Shown here: positions 63,484-64,000 of the stretch, one piece after another
How the letters are laid out: every line of letters starts with the position of its first letter
How positions within the stretch are numbered: the first letter of the stretch is position 1
Origin: Prochlorococcus marinus CUG1438
Lineage (GTDB): Bacteria; Cyanobacteriota; Cyanobacteriia; PCC-6307; Cyanobiaceae
DNA: 64,000 nt
NCBI GenBank assembly: GCA_017644325.1
Contig: JAEPLS010000001.1
Location: 1 to 64,000, forward strand
Reading direction: 5' to 3'
The notes under the pieces: model-generated
Told to the model about the DNA's origin: nothing
Database searches by the model: none
Seen by the model: the letters and a program-made list of their open reading frames with translations, nothing else
Program-made: the position numbers and the translations under genes

Positions 63484-63669
63484 ATGAACTTAAAAAGATC
63501 ACCCTTCTCAATTCTGGATAAAGATAAAAGAGAAGTGGACTATATCAAAGGTATTTATAAGAAAAAAATTCAGTATGAAATCGAATCCCACAAAGATCAC
63601 GAAGATGAAGATAAGAGAGATACAATCCAAGCCCAAGATGTATTGATGCTTGATAGGATTTCGATTTAG
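63484..63669 (+). CDS. Small charged hypothetical protein (61 aa)
   Basis: ATG at 63484; the product has MNLKRSPFSILDKDKREVDY, a Lys-rich helix IKGIYKKKIQYEIESH and an acidic KDHEDEDKRD, ending VLMLDRISI. No family recognised. Probably cytoplasmic. It is a pair with the preceding small ORF and converges on the last gene of the window. Confidence 0.5.
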   Translation: MNLKRSPFSILDKDKREVDYIKGIYKKKIQYEIESHKDHEDEDKRDTIQAQDVLMLDRISI

Positions 63670-63702
63670 TTAATCTTTCCTTTTTTATTCTTCTTCTTTA
63701 AC

Positions 63703-63915
63703 TTAACTTGAGTTTTCCTCTTCTGCTTTTGCTCCCTCTTCTTTTGCTTCCTCTTCTTTTACTTCAACTTCTTTTACCTTTGGCACTTCCGCTTTAACTA
63801 CAACTACTTTTGATGCTAAAGATTCAAACTTTCCTTTAATAAAATTTACTATGAAGATTAATATTGGAACATGGGCTAAACCACCCATTATCACTTTAGT
63901 TTCTGAATAATACAT
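63703..63915 (-). CDS. Membrane-anchored protein with acidic Lys/Glu/Ala tail
   Basis: Starting at the ATG at 63915 (MYYSETKVIMGGLAHVPILI), the 70-residue product has one membrane helix (about 12-25), followed by a tail of repeating V-K-E, A-K-E-E and A-E-E-E blocks ending ENSS. A longer frame from 63951 adds 12 residues with no signal-like benefit. The tail may be disordered. I do not recognise a family. Similar small proteins with a helix and KE-rich tail are often lineage-specific in picocyanobacteria. Confidence 0.55.
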   Translation of the reverse strand: MYYSETKVIMGGLAHVPILIFIVNFIKGKFESLASKVVVVKAEVPKVKEVEVKEEEAKEEGAKAEEENSS

Positions 63916-64000
63916 TTTTAAGGTAATGAGAACTGAAATATTTAAGCACACATTTAATTTTTAAATTGCTTTTATTAAGCCAATAAACATTAATAATCAT

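Overview
The window looks like chromosomal DNA of a high-light-adapted Prochlorococcus, or a very close marine picocyanobacterium. The DNA is very AT-rich, genes are tightly packed and many start with TTG or GTG. Cyanobacterial markers include chlorophyll synthase (ChlG), a PetP-like cytochrome b6f subunit, NdhB, PipX/PipY, a cyAbrB regulator, a DUF4278 protein and an aa3-type oxidase with its heme A enzymes. Nearly everything is core metabolism. I see no prophage, transposase, CRISPR array or integrase.

Layout. 0-7.4 kb: a partial repeat-rich gene, a DrrAB-like ABC exporter and heme O/A synthases (ctaB, ctaA) run leftward; ctaC-ctaD-ctaE runs rightward. 7.5-19.5 kb: cyAbrB, riboflavin synthase, an Fe-S aldo/keto reductase, an orphan binding lipoprotein, a CobT-like enzyme, a repeat lipoprotein, topA, ndhB, an ABC ATPase, birA and a DUF721 protein. 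19.5-25.4 kb: menG/ubiE, hisF, petP, chlG, a bifunctional PBP and rsmB. 25.4-28.6 kb: small ORFs and a photolyase cluster (photolyase, DUF2256, DUF2805, DCC protein). 28.6-34.2 kb: trmH, a peptide-type permease, lepA, mqo and nfu. 34.3-36.7 kb: an NtcA-like palindrome and a candidate glutamine-II riboswitch ahead of a DUF4278 gene, then an ArsM-like methyltransferase and a cystine lyase-like enzyme. 37-50 kb: an SDR, murE, yidD, rpsD, two cystathionine-synthase-like genes, cysK, queA, pdhC, an acyl-CoA ligase and lipB. 50-60.8 kb: hpf, deoC, recO, a GT4 enzyme, proC, sepF, pipY, pipX, an EcfT-like gene, der, cobI, miaE and aroQ. 60.8-64 kb: tRNA-Tyr and tRNA-Thr, followed by small poorly conserved genes, a nuclease-like protein and a GC-rich SIMPL-domain gene. 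This last part looks like accessory DNA.

How genes work together. CtaA and CtaB make heme A for the divergent CtaCDE oxidase. Nitrogen control appears twice: the pipX-pipY pair, and the DUF4278 gene, whose relative PirA is a PII partner in Synechocystis. The DUF4278 gene seems to have two inputs: an NtcA-type GTA-N8-TAC site just downstream of a TATAAT box, and a glutamine-sensing RNA over the translation start. This is the most interesting regulatory locus. The photolyase cluster is the second: its photolyase keeps the family fold but lacks the CxxC pair that normally helps hold the 4Fe-4S cluster. All family calls come from reading motifs by eye; no database search was run.
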